Positions 25,689-34,031 of a stretch of 64,000 nt of DNA are shown here, one piece after another. Positions within the stretch are counted from its first letter, which is position 1. The number at the start of each line of letters is the position of its first letter. The notes under the pieces were generated by a model. That model was not told the origin of the DNA. It made no database searches and saw nothing but the letters and a program-made list of their open reading frames with translations. The stretch lies in contig NZ_CM001974.1 of assembly GCF_000406105.1 (NCBI RefSeq), positions 1,185,150 to 1,249,149 of the forward strand, in the 5' to 3' direction. This DNA comes from Dickeya chrysanthemi NCPPB 402 (GTDB lineage Bacteria > Pseudomonadota > Gammaproteobacteria > Enterobacterales > Enterobacteriaceae). The position numbers and the translations under genes were made by a program.

Positions 25689-25763
25689 ATGCAACCTGAT
25701 GGAGCGGAGAGCGTTTTTCTAACATTGACCTTTTGGGTGAATACTCCCAATAATGGTGTTCGT

Positions 25764-25843
25764 TGACTCGGGGTGCCCTTCTGCGTGAAGGCTGAGAAAA
25801 ACCCGTATTACCTGATCTGGATAATGCCAGCGTAGGGAAGTCA
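25764..25843 (+). promoter_or_regulatory. TPP (THI-element) riboswitch
   Basis: The conserved aptamer is visible in order: closing stem TGACT (25764-25768) with AGTCA (25839-25843), GGGGTGCC, GCTGAGAAAAACCC, ACCTGATCTGGATAATGCCAG (seen from 25809), and GTAGGGAAG. It binds thiamine pyrophosphate and represses the downstream thiM-thiD genes. A leader of about 47 bases then runs to the thiM ATG at 25891. Confidence 0.96.
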
Positions 25844-25890
25844 CGGTATCCCACCGGTACCGCCTTCTTTTCACGCCGGTTGGGAGGTTT

Positions 25891-26196
25891 ATGAACACTC
25901 GACCTGTACTTTTCCCTGCCGCGTCCGTCGCGGATTCCCTTGACGCTTTCCGTTTGCGCGCACCGCTGGTGCACTGCCTGACCAATGAGGGGGTGCAGAG
26001 GTTTACCGCCAATGTGCTGTTGGCGCTGGGCGCCTCGCCTGCCATGGTGGTCGATGCCGGTGAAGCGGCGCAGTTCAGCGCGCTGGCTGACGGGCTACTG
26101 ATTAATCTGGGTATGCTTGAAACCGACCGTGCGCAGGCGATGCGCGCGGCGGCGGCAAGCGCCATTGAGGCCGGTACGTCGTGGGTGCTGATATGA
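25891..26196 (+). pseudogene. thiM: Truncated hydroxyethylthiazole kinase
   Basis: Normal ThiM is about 262 residues and phosphorylates hydroxyethylthiazole for thiamine salvage. Here only the first 100 or so residues remain ([58 protein letters not shown]). The frame ends GTSWVLI-stop where intact proteins continue TWTLDPVAVGA. The lost part includes the substrate- and ATP-binding C-terminal region, so the product should be inactive. The break falls exactly where thiD begins: stop and start share ATGA. A large deletion joined the two genes while keeping the TPP riboswitch in control of thiD. Confidence 0.85.
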
Positions 26197-26996
26197 AACG
26201 CATCAACGCGCTAACCATTGCCGGCACCGACCCGAGCGGTGGTGCCGGTATTCAGGCTGACCTGAAAACCTTCTCGGCACTGGGAGCATACGGCACCAGT
26301 GTGATTACCGCGCTGGTGGCACAAAATACCCGCGGCGTGCAGTCGGTCTACCGCATTGAACCGGCGTTTGTCGGTGCCCAACTGGATTCTGTACTGAGCG
26401 ATGTTCGCATTGACAGCGCGAAAATCGGCATGCTGGCACAGACGGATATTGTGGAAATGGTAGCAGACCGGCTGTTGCGTTACCCGGTGCCTTATGTGGT
26501 GCTGGATACGGTGATGCTGGCGAAAAGCGGTGATCCGCTACTGGCGCCGGAGGCAGTGGACGCGGTGCGCCGGTTGCTGTTGCCGCGGGTGTCGTTGATC
26601 ACCCCCAACCTGCCGGAGGCCGCGGCGCTGTTGCAGTGTGCATTGGCGGCCGACGAGTCGGAAATGCGGCGGCAGGGGGAACGGTTGTTGGCGATGGGGT
26701 GCCGGGCGGTGCTGATGAAAGGCGGCCACCTGAGTGACCAGGAAAGTCCTGACTGGTTGTTCATGCCGGATGCGGAGGCGGTGCGGTTAAGCGCGCCGCG
26801 CATCAACACCCGGCATACGCATGGCACCGGTTGCACGCTGTCGGCAGCGCTGGCGGCGTTACGCCCGCGTTATGACAACTGGCCGGATACCCTGTCCGCC
26901 GCGCGGGCCTATCTGCAAGGGGCGCTGGAACAGGCGGATTCGCTGGAAGTCGGCCACGGTATCGGCCCGGTACACCATTTTCACCGCTGGTGGTGA
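26193..26996 (+). CDS. thiD: Hydroxymethylpyrimidine/phosphomethylpyrimidine kinase
   Basis: ThiD performs both phosphorylations of HMP to HMP-PP in thiamine synthesis. The 267 residues match E. coli ThiD closely: [20 protein letters not shown] at the N-terminus, [29 protein letters not shown], and the ribokinase-family [13 protein letters not shown] with the catalytic region near the C-terminus, ending [12 protein letters not shown]. The ATG at 26193 overlaps the stop of truncated thiM, so translation may depend on ribosomes finishing the thiM fragment. Expression should follow the upstream TPP riboswitch. Confidence 0.96.
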   Translation: MKRINALTIAGTDPSGGAGIQADLKTFSALGAYGTSVITALVAQNTRGVQSVYRIEPAFVGAQLDSVLSDVRIDSAKIGMLAQTDIVEMVADRLLRYPVPYVVLDTVMLAKSGDPLLAPEAVDAVRRLLLPRVSLITPNLPEAAALLQCALAADESEMRRQGERLLAMGCRAVLMKGGHLSDQESPDWLFMPDAEAVRLSAPRINTRHTHGTGCTLSAALAALRPRYDNWPDTLSAARAYLQGALEQADSLEVGHGIGPVHHFHRWW

Positions 26997-27082
26997 CGAT
27001 GGCAGCCTGATCAAAGCGATAAGAAAATCAGATAAATAGTAAAAAATATTGCATAGACAGCCCGTTCATGACCCGGTAATTT

Positions 27083-27098
27083 TGTGATCTGCGTCAGA
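27083..27098 (+). promoter_or_regulatory. CRP-like site upstream of psiE
   Basis: TGTGATCTGCGTCAGA matches the CRP consensus TGTGA-N6-TCACA at 9 of 10 core positions. It lies about 90 bases before the psiE ATG. E. coli psiE is known to respond to both PhoB and cAMP-CRP. I see no convincing Pho box here. Confidence 0.6.
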
Positions 27099-27189
27099 TT
27101 ATTGCCTGTGTGGCAGGGTTAACGCTTACCGGATTTTAGGAGATTTTTTTCTGAGTCGTATTTTTTCTCTGAATCATATTGTTGGGGAG

Positions 27190-27603
27190 ATGCTCATGGC
27201 GGGTTCAGCGCGTGCGGTCATGATTGCCAAGGGGTTACAGACTATACTCAATTTCGGCCTGTTGATGCTGGCGGTGATTCTGGTGATTTTTCTGGGCAAG
27301 GAAACCTGGCATTTGGCGACGGTGCTGCTGGTCAGCAATGAAAAAGAATCGTCGTATATGCTGATCGAAAGCCTGGTGATTTACTTTCTCTATTTTGAAT
27401 TTCTGGCGCTGATCGTGAAGTATTTTCTGTCCGGTTATCACTTCCCGCTGCGCTATTTTATCTACATCGGTATTACCGCCATCGTGCGGCTGATTATTGT
27501 CGATCATAAAAACCCGGCGGATACCTTCACCTATGCCGGGGCGATCCTGATTCTGGTGATCACGCTCTATCTGGTGAATAGCCCACGCCTGAAGCGGGAA
27601 TAA
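27190..27603 (+). CDS. psiE: Phosphate-starvation-inducible membrane protein PsiE
   Basis: A 137-residue inner-membrane protein (E. coli: 136) with four hydrophobic segments, the first at about 19-38 ([15 protein letters not shown]) and the most conserved part [20 protein letters not shown], then [20 protein letters not shown], ending NSPRLKRE. It is induced by phosphate starvation in E. coli; the molecular role is not established. GGGGAG lies upstream of the start, and the next ATG (MAGS) is also possible. It is convergent with the CyaR small RNA. Confidence 0.93.
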   Translation: MLMAGSARAVMIAKGLQTILNFGLLMLAVILVIFLGKETWHLATVLLVSNEKESSYMLIESLVIYFLYFEFLALIVKYFLSGYHFPLRYFIYIGITAIVRLIIVDHKNPADTFTYAGAILILVITLYLVNSPRLKRE

Positions 27604-27610
27604 CCCGAAA

Positions 27611-27702
27611 AGAAAAAGCCAGCTCAAGGGAGATTGAGCTGGCCAAGGAGGTGGTTCCTAGTAGCATTACTACGCTTATTTTTCGTTTTCTATTTTCTCA
27701 GC
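27611..27702 (-). ncRNA. cyaR: CyaR small regulatory RNA
   Basis: The minus strand contains the conserved CyaR core AGGAACCACCTCCTTGGCC, whose CCUCC-rich part pairs with ribosome sites of targets, then the terminator hairpin GCCAGCTCAA / TTGAGCTGGC (27618-27643) followed by TTTTTCTTTTC. The predicted start at 27702 gives a 5' end GCTGAGAAAATAG that resembles E. coli CyaR, and -10 TATTAT is 6 bases upstream (27709-27714). The position beside yegQ/trhP is also conserved. CyaR is an Hfq-dependent repressor of ompX, luxS and nadE in E. coli. The ends are estimates. Confidence 0.9.
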
Positions 27703-27735
27703 GCTGCAATAATAACCAGTTAGCGATGCCATTGA

Positions 27736-27751
27736 TGTGATCTGATTCTAA
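27736..27751 (-). promoter_or_regulatory. Class II CRP site of cyaR
   Basis: TGTGATCTGATTCTAA on the plus strand (minus-strand reading TTAGA-N6-TCACA) is centred at 27743.5, which is 41.5 bases upstream of the predicted CyaR start at 27702. That is the exact class II activator position, and E. coli cyaR is known to require cAMP-CRP. Confidence 0.75.
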
Positions 27752-27788
27752 AAAAAGTCACAATTGGCACGATGTTGTCACCTTTTTG

Positions 27789-29165
27789 TTATTTTGCATG
27801 TGGATTACGGGTGTTGGTCCCCGGAAGATTACGCAGCAATAACGCGTATTCCAGTGCAACGTCATCCGGCACCGGCAGATACACGGTATGGCCGTCGCCC
27901 GGCGCGACATCGACAGCCTGACCTTTTTTGTTGAGCAGGGTATCGATAGTGAACCGGATGTTGCCGCCCGGCGTCATCATTTCCACGCTGTCGCCGCGGG
28001 AAAACTTGTTCTTGACCGCCACTTCCGCCAGTCCGTCGCGGCGCTCGCCGGTAAATTCCCCGACAAACTGTTGCTGGTCCGATACCGAGTAACCGTAGTC
28101 GTAATTCTGGTAATCCTCGTGGACGTGGCGACGCAGGAAACCCTCGGTATAGCCGCGGTGCGCCAGGCCTTCCAACGTTTGCAGCAGCGTCGGGTCGAAC
28201 GGTTTGCCGGCGGCGGCATCGTCGATGGCGCGGCGATACACCTGCGCGGTGCGGGCACAGTAGTAGAACGACTTGGTGCGGCCTTCGATTTTCAGCGAGG
28301 CAACCTGCATGTTAGTCAGACGTTCCACGTGCTGAATGGCGCGCAGGTCGCGTGAGTTCATGATGTAGGTGCCGTGCTCGTCCTCAAACGCGCTCATGTA
28401 TTCGCCCGGGCGCTGCTTCTCTTCCAGCATGAAGACCTTGTCGGTAGGCGCGCCGATGCCCAGCGTCGGTTCCGGCCGGGTGTCGTCGAGTTGTGTGACC
28501 GCAATCGGTTCATGGATGTGCACGATGTTACCCACCGTGTCTTCTTTGCCTTCCTGCACGTTGTATTCCCAGCGGCAGGCATTGGTGCAGGTGCCCTGAT
28601 TCGGGTCACGCTTATTGATATAGCCCGACAGCAGGCAGCGGCCGGAATAGGCCATGCACAGTGCGCCGTGGACGAACACTTCCAGCTCCATGTCCGGCAC
28701 CTGGGTGCGGATTTCCTCAATTTCTTCCAGCGACAGCTCGCGCGACAGAATCACCCGGCTCAGCCCCATCTGTTGCCAGAATTTCACCGTCGCCCAGTTT
28801 ACTGCATTAGCCTGTACCGACAGGTGGATGGGCATCTGCGGGAAGTTTTCCCGCACCAGCATGATCAACCCCGGGTCGGACATGATCAGCGCGTCCGGGT
28901 TCATCTCGACCACCGGTTGCAGGTCGCGCAGGAAGGTTTTCAGTTTGGCGTTATGCGGCGCAATGTTCACCACCACGTAAAATTTCTTGCCCAGCGCATG
29001 GGCTTCATTGATGGCTTGCGCCAGCGTCTGGTGGTTGAATTCGTTATTACGCACACGCAGGCTGTAGCGAGGCTGGCCGGCATAAATTGCGTCAGCGCCA
29101 TAAGCAAAGGCGTAACGCATATTTTTTAGCGTACCGGCCGGAGAGAGTAATTCCGGTTTGAACAT
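27789..29165 (-). CDS. trhP: tRNA 5-hydroxyuridine modification protein TrhP
   Basis: Formerly yegQ, a U32 'peptidase' family protein needed for prephenate-dependent hydroxylation of U34 in tRNA (ho5U, the precursor of cmo5U). The 458 residues begin MFKPELLSPAGTLKNMRYAF. The U32 signature with conserved cysteines lies around 165-205 (EVFVHGALCMAYSGRCLLSG, then NACRWEY), consistent with an iron-sulfur cluster, and a C-terminal beta-barrel follows (GEFTGERRDGLAEV). Length matches E. coli (453). The E. coli neighbour cyaR is kept. Confidence 0.95.
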   Translation of the reverse strand: MFKPELLSPAGTLKNMRYAFAYGADAIYAGQPRYSLRVRNNEFNHQTLAQAINEAHALGKKFYVVVNIAPHNAKLKTFLRDLQPVVEMNPDALIMSDPGLIMLVRENFPQMPIHLSVQANAVNWATVKFWQQMGLSRVILSRELSLEEIEEIRTQVPDMELEVFVHGALCMAYSGRCLLSGYINKRDPNQGTCTNACRWEYNVQEGKEDTVGNIVHIHEPIAVTQLDDTRPEPTLGIGAPTDKVFMLEEKQRPGEYMSAFEDEHGTYIMNSRDLRAIQHVERLTNMQVASLKIEGRTKSFYYCARTAQVYRRAIDDAAAGKPFDPTLLQTLEGLAHRGYTEGFLRRHVHEDYQNYDYGYSVSDQQQFVGEFTGERRDGLAEVAVKNKFSRGDSVEMMTPGGNIRFTIDTLLNKKGQAVDVAPGDGHTVYLPVPDDVALEYALLLRNLPGTNTRNPHAK

Positions 29166-29333
29166 GGTGTTTTCTCGAGTCTGATCACAGGTCAGGCTGT
29201 TCCCGGTTGGGAACAGTAAAGGCGGCAGATTCTAACGCCAACGGCAGGAAAAATCAGTAGTCGGCTTACAGAAAGTGCGACTATTGGAAACCGGGTCTGT
29301 GGCGGCCGGGTCTGCGCCGGCCGTCAAGGGCGA

Positions 29334-30296
29334 TTATGCCGTGCGGATACCGGCTGATGAGCCTACCTGATAGCGCAAGTGCGGGCGCTCAAAATCCGTG
29401 TACGGCCCCTTCGGCACGATACCCGTGGGGTTGAGCCAGCGGATGCTGTAATACCCGGCTTTAATATCATCCAACCTGACTGTGTCTTTGACCCCCGGCC
29501 ACTGGTACAGCTCGCGCAGGTAGCCGGAAAGGTGCGGGTAATCTTCCAGCCGACGGATGTTGCATTTGAACGCGCCGTGATAAGCCGCATCAAAGCGCAC
29601 CAACGTCACGAACAGCCGCCAGTCGGCTTCGGTCAGCGTGTCGCCTGCCAGATAGCGATGATGCGCCAGAAGGGCTTCCACCGAATCCAGCGCGGCAAAC
29701 AGGTTCGTTACCGCCTGGTCATAATGCGCTTGTGTTTTGGCGAAACCGGTTTTGTATACGCCGTTGTTGATGTTGTCGTAAATCAGACTGTTCCAGCGGT
29801 CGATCTCCGGTTGCAGCTCCGGCGGGTAAAAGTCCAGCCGGTTGCCGGTCAGGTCATTGAACGCGTGGTTGAGCAGGCGAATGATCTCCGCCGATTCATT
29901 ATTGACGATACGGCCTTCTTTGCGGTCCCACAGCACCGGTACTGAAACCTTGCCGGTGTAGTGCGCGTCGCTGGCGGTGTAGAGCTGGTGCAGGTAGCGT
30001 ACCGGCGCGATGGTGTCGCCGGCATCCTGCGGAGTCCTGAATTCCCAACCCTGTTCGCCGATGCGGGGTTCCGCGACCGACAGGGCTATCACATTTTGCA
30101 GTTCTTTCAGGTTGCGGTAGATAGTGGTGCGGGACGCCCATGGGCAAAGGTATGAGACGAATAACTGATAGCGTCCCGCTTCCGGTATCAGCGCTGTTGC
30201 ACGAAACAGCGTTTCCTGACGGTGAAAGGCGCCGCCTTTGATTTCCTCGGCCGCTACATCGCCCTCGACCCATTTGCCATTGACTAATCCCGACAT
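29334..30296 (-). CDS. Glutathionyl-hydroquinone reductase (Xi-class GST)
   Basis: Reduces glutathionyl-hydroquinones to hydroquinones. The 320-residue protein from MSGLVNGKWV has the thioredoxin-fold CPWA motif with catalytic C51 (SYLCPWASRT), the VPVLWD and NNESAEIIRLL glutathione-binding segments, and a C-terminal helical domain with YLAGDTLTEADWRLF and GIVPKGP. It is closest to E. coli YqjG. Start 30296 is preferred; three extra Met codons lie just upstream. It stands between trhP and baeR, not an E. coli arrangement. Confidence 0.92.
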   Translation of the reverse strand: MSGLVNGKWVEGDVAAEEIKGGAFHRQETLFRATALIPEAGRYQLFVSYLCPWASRTTIYRNLKELQNVIALSVAEPRIGEQGWEFRTPQDAGDTIAPVRYLHQLYTASDAHYTGKVSVPVLWDRKEGRIVNNESAEIIRLLNHAFNDLTGNRLDFYPPELQPEIDRWNSLIYDNINNGVYKTGFAKTQAHYDQAVTNLFAALDSVEALLAHHRYLAGDTLTEADWRLFVTLVRFDAAYHGAFKCNIRRLEDYPHLSGYLRELYQWPGVKDTVRLDDIKAGYYSIRWLNPTGIVPKGPYTDFERPHLRYQVGSSAGIRTA

Positions 30297-30423
30297 GTTT
30301 ACCCTCATCATCATCATTATGTTGTGTGATTATGCTAGCAGCCGGTAGCGGAGAGAAAATTGCAAATTTTTAACCGAGTCGGACAGTTTCTTTGACGACT
30401 TGCCGCAGTACGCGGCTAGTCGT

Positions 30424-31155
30424 CTAGATTTCCTGGCTGGCGGCGGCTTCCCAACGGTAACCGATACCATAGACTGTACGGATGAACGAGGTTTCCCGGT
30501 CGAACATTTCCAGCTTGCGGCGCAGGTTTTTGATGTGGCTGTCGATGGTGCGGTCGGTCACCACCCGGTAGTCGTCATACAGATGATCGAGCAGTTGCTC
30601 GCGTGAAAAGACACGCCCCGGTTCGGCGGAGAGGGTTTTCAGCAGCCTGAATTCAGCGGGCGTCAGTTCCAGGTGGCGGCCGAGATAACTGGCCTGATAG
30701 CGATTCTGATCGATCAGCAATGCGGGTAAGGCGTCATTCGGCAGCGGTTCGTGTTGCCAGCGGCAGCGGCGCAGCAGGGTTTTCACTCGCGCGACCACTT
30801 CACGCGGGCTGTAGGGTTTGCAAATGTAGTCGTCGGCACCGATTTCCAGCCCCAGCAGCCGGTCGATTTCGTCGGAGCGGGCGGTCACCATGATGATCGG
30901 CACGTTGGAAAAGCCGCGAATGGCGCGACAGAGCGTCAGGCCGTCGCGGCCCGGCAGCATCAGGTCCAGCAGGATTAGCTGGCAGGGGTGTTCGCGAACC
31001 CAGGGCTCGACCTCTTCACCTTGCGTCAGCCAGTGGGTGCGATAACCCGATGCCTGCAGATAATCCACCAGCAATTGGGCCAGTTTGGGCTCATCTTCAA
31101 CGATCAGCACCGGCGGGTTTTCATCACCGGCCGCTGCAGGAGACGATGCAGTCAT
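30424..31155 (-). CDS. baeR: Response regulator BaeR
   Basis: OmpR-family activator of envelope-stress and efflux genes. The 243 residues from [10 protein letters not shown] have a receiver with phospho-acceptor D64 ([13 protein letters not shown]) and the KPYSPRE switch, then a winged-helix DNA-binding domain ([34 protein letters not shown]). The open frame extends back to 31326 inside baeS, but 31155 matches the family start. It is the last gene of the mdtABCD-baeSR operon and probably binds the BaeR-like box upstream of mdtA. Confidence 0.95.
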   Translation of the reverse strand: MTASSPAAAGDENPPVLIVEDEPKLAQLLVDYLQASGYRTHWLTQGEEVEPWVREHPCQLILLDLMLPGRDGLTLCRAIRGFSNVPIIMVTARSDEIDRLLGLEIGADDYICKPYSPREVVARVKTLLRRCRWQHEPLPNDALPALLIDQNRYQASYLGRHLELTPAEFRLLKTLSAEPGRVFSREQLLDHLYDDYRVVTDRTIDSHIKNLRRKLEMFDRETSFIRTVYGIGYRWEAAASQEI

Positions 31156-31168
31156 GTCGATTCCTGTA

Positions 31169-32530
31169 TCAGGATAAGTGCAACGGAAGTTCGACGGTGA
31201 TTTGTACACCGCCAAGCGTGGAATGCTCAGCATACAAGCGTCCATCATGTGCCTCAACGATATTGGCGCAAATGGATAATCCCAGTCCGGAGCCGCCGCT
31301 GGCTCGGTTGCGCGAACTCTCCGCACGGTAGAAGCGCTCGAAAATCAGCGCCAGCTGTTCATCGCTGATGCCGGGAGCGCTGTCGCGCCAGTGAATCACC
31401 AATCGTTGCGGGCGTAACTCGGTTTCTATTTCCAGTCGTCCGCCATCATCGGTATAGCGTAGGCTATTTTCCATCAGGTTGTTGAATAACTGGTTCAGGC
31501 GGTCCGGATCGCCAAATACGATGGCTTCGGGATGAAAGCGGGTGGTCAGCCGGATGCCTTTGTGATGAAAACGCTCTTTGAATGCCGCTACCGACAATTG
31601 CAGTAGTGCGGTGGCATTAACGGCCGCTTTGCGGTAAGCCAGCGCACTCAGATCAGACAACGACAGTTGGTGCAGGTCGTCCACCAGTTTAGTTAACAAC
31701 GTGACTTCCGCCTGCAGTGAAGAAAATGCTGCGGTATCGGGCCGCCGTACGCCATCCTGCAATGCTTCCAGTTCGCCGCGCAACACGGCCAACGGTGTAC
31801 GCAACTCATGGGAAATATCAGCCATGAACGCGCGGCGCGACTGTTCATTTTTCTCCAGCGCCGAGGCTAACTGGTTGAAATCCTGTGCCAGCCGATCCAA
31901 CTCGTCTCGCCTGCCGGCGCTGACGCGGGTACTGAAATCGCCGCCCGCCAGTTGGTGGATGCCGTTGACCAGCCGTTTGACCGGCGCCAGCAAGCCACGC
32001 GACATCAGCCAGGTGACTACGGCCGCCAGCAGGGTGGTAAAGGCGACAATCAGCCAACTGGTACGTTGCTGCTGGCGATCGAAACTGATGTCGGCGCTAC
32101 GCGTCAGCCCTTCGACCGGTGCCGCCACCAGCCAACCCACGACCCGGTTCTGCATCATCAGCGGCTGCCAGGTGCTGCCGGCAGGCATCGAGATCGGCGG
32201 GCCTATCAGGCGGCGGCGGTTCTCGTCCGTGACCCAAAACCGGGTACGCCAACCCTGCATGGCTTCATCGTTGTTCTGCTCCATCGTCCGCAGCATCGGG
32301 AAGATACCGCGCTCGTTGTTGTGCAGAAAATCCCAGTTGCCGTACTGTTGGTACTGATCCTCCAGCCAGCTGCGGATCTGCACCACCCGTTGTTCGTTGC
32401 CGCGGCGAATGTAATCGATAAAGCCTTTTTCGAAACTGAGCCGGACGCCGAAATGCATGATGACCAACACCAACATGCAGGTGGAAAATATCGCCAGAAA
32501 CAGTCTGGCGGTAATGCCGAATCTCATCAT
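31169..32530 (-). CDS. baeS: Sensor histidine kinase BaeS
   Basis: Inner-membrane kinase partner of BaeR. The 453 residues show TM1 (about 8-30), a periplasmic sensor region (31-155), TM2 (about 159-176), a HAMP domain, the H-box [19 protein letters not shown] with H241, and the ATPase lobe ([35 protein letters not shown]). BaeS responds to indole, flavonoids, spheroplasting and similar envelope stress in E. coli. It lies 6 bases after mdtD and 13 before baeR. Confidence 0.95.
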   Translation of the reverse strand: MMRFGITARLFLAIFSTCMLVLVIMHFGVRLSFEKGFIDYIRRGNEQRVVQIRSWLEDQYQQYGNWDFLHNNERGIFPMLRTMEQNNDEAMQGWRTRFWVTDENRRRLIGPPISMPAGSTWQPLMMQNRVVGWLVAAPVEGLTRSADISFDRQQQRTSWLIVAFTTLLAAVVTWLMSRGLLAPVKRLVNGIHQLAGGDFSTRVSAGRRDELDRLAQDFNQLASALEKNEQSRRAFMADISHELRTPLAVLRGELEALQDGVRRPDTAAFSSLQAEVTLLTKLVDDLHQLSLSDLSALAYRKAAVNATALLQLSVAAFKERFHHKGIRLTTRFHPEAIVFGDPDRLNQLFNNLMENSLRYTDDGGRLEIETELRPQRLVIHWRDSAPGISDEQLALIFERFYRAESSRNRASGGSGLGLSICANIVEAHDGRLYAEHSTLGGVQITVELPLHLS

Positions 32531-32535
32531 TCACC

Positions 32536-33938
32536 TCATGAGGAATGTGTCAGCGTCGCCTGCTGAACAGTATCGGGCGGCACCCGGTTGAAAATCAGCG
32601 CCGGGAGCGCCATCACCGCCACCATGCAGAGATAGGTGTAAAGGAACACACTGTGGGTTTCCGGCGCGCCGCTCACCAGATGCTGATTGGCGAAAATGCC
32701 CAGCAGTAAGCCGGCGATGGTCACACCCATACTGGTAGAGAGCTGCATCGACATCGACATCAGGCTGTTGCCGCCACTGGCCAGGGAGTCGGGCAGATCT
32801 TTGAGCGTCAGGGTATTCATGGTGGAAAAACGGATACCGTTGACCATCCCCACCAACAGTAACACTAACGGCGTCATCCAGTGCCAGTTCATCAGCGCGA
32901 CCAGCGCAAACAGCAAGGTAGCCAGCGCCAGCGTCAGCGTAGAGGCGATCAGCACGATACGGTAGCCGAACCGGTTGACGGTCAGCACTACCAGCCGCTT
33001 CATCCCCATGTTGCCCAGCACCAGCGGGATCATCATCATACCGGCATGAAACGGGGTGTACCCCAGCCCGATTTGCAGAAATACCGGCGTCATAAACGGC
33101 AACATGCCGCTGCCGATGCGCGCCAGCCAGCCGCCTAACAACCCGATGGTAAAGCTGCGGGTGTGGAACAGGCGCAGGTTAAACAGCGATGCCTCGTTGT
33201 TCCTGGCATGCCACCAGTAACCCAGCAGCGCCAACATGCCGGTCAGCACCAGCGCGATCAGCGTCGGCGCGGAAAACCCAAGGCTTTTCTGCCCGTCCAG
33301 CGCCAGCGTCAGCGTGCCCATCGCGATCACCAGACAGATAAACCCACGCAGGTCGAAACGGCGTGGCGGCATGGTGAAGTTGGGCATTAACCGCCAGGTG
33401 GCGAGCGCGCCTATCAACCCGACCGGAAGATTGATCAGGAAGATCCAGTGCCAACTGGCGTATTGCACCAGAAAACCGCCGAGCGTCGGCCCCATCAGCG
33501 GGCCTACCTGCCCCGGCAGCGTAACGAAGGTCATTGCCGCCATGTACTGAGCACGCGGCACCAGCTTCATCACCGTCAGCCGACCTATCGGCACCATCAT
33601 CGCGCCGCCGACGCCCTGAATTACCCGGGAAAACAGCAGTTCATTGAGGGTGGTGGAGCGGGCGCACAGCAGTGAACCAAGGCTGAACAGCATAATGGCG
33701 GAAAAGAAAATGTTGCGCACACCCAGCCTATCCGCCAGCCAGCCGCTGGCCGGCAACAACATGGCGACGGTCAGCACATAAGCGACGATCACTGCATGCA
33801 TACGCAGCGGGCTTTCATTCAGACTGGCGGCCATAGAGGGCAGGGCGGTGTTAACGATTGTGGTGTCCAGCGCTTGCATAAAAAGCCGAAGGCCACAATC
33901 CACAATTGCCAGCGAACGGATGCAAGCTGATGGGTCAT
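32536..33938 (-). pseudogene. mdtD: MdtD MFS transporter with N-terminal frameshift
   Basis: A 14-helix major facilitator protein related to drug and citrate exporters. The expected start at 33938 reads [19 protein letters not shown] and then goes out of frame at an A5 run (33880-33884, plus strand). From there the other frame gives [17 protein letters not shown] and continues intact to the stop. The span of 1403 bases is one short of a whole number of codons; one more base in the run gives 467 residues (E. coli: 471). A GTG at 33948 would allow a product with a scrambled first helix. Sequencing error is a serious alternative. Confidence 0.85.
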
Positions 33939-34031
33939 GCGGTATCACTCCCGGGAATATCCTGTCCCTGACAGGCGCCGGGGCGAACCCCGGCGATGAT
34001 TACAGGTACGACAATGACGGCTGAAGCGGCA

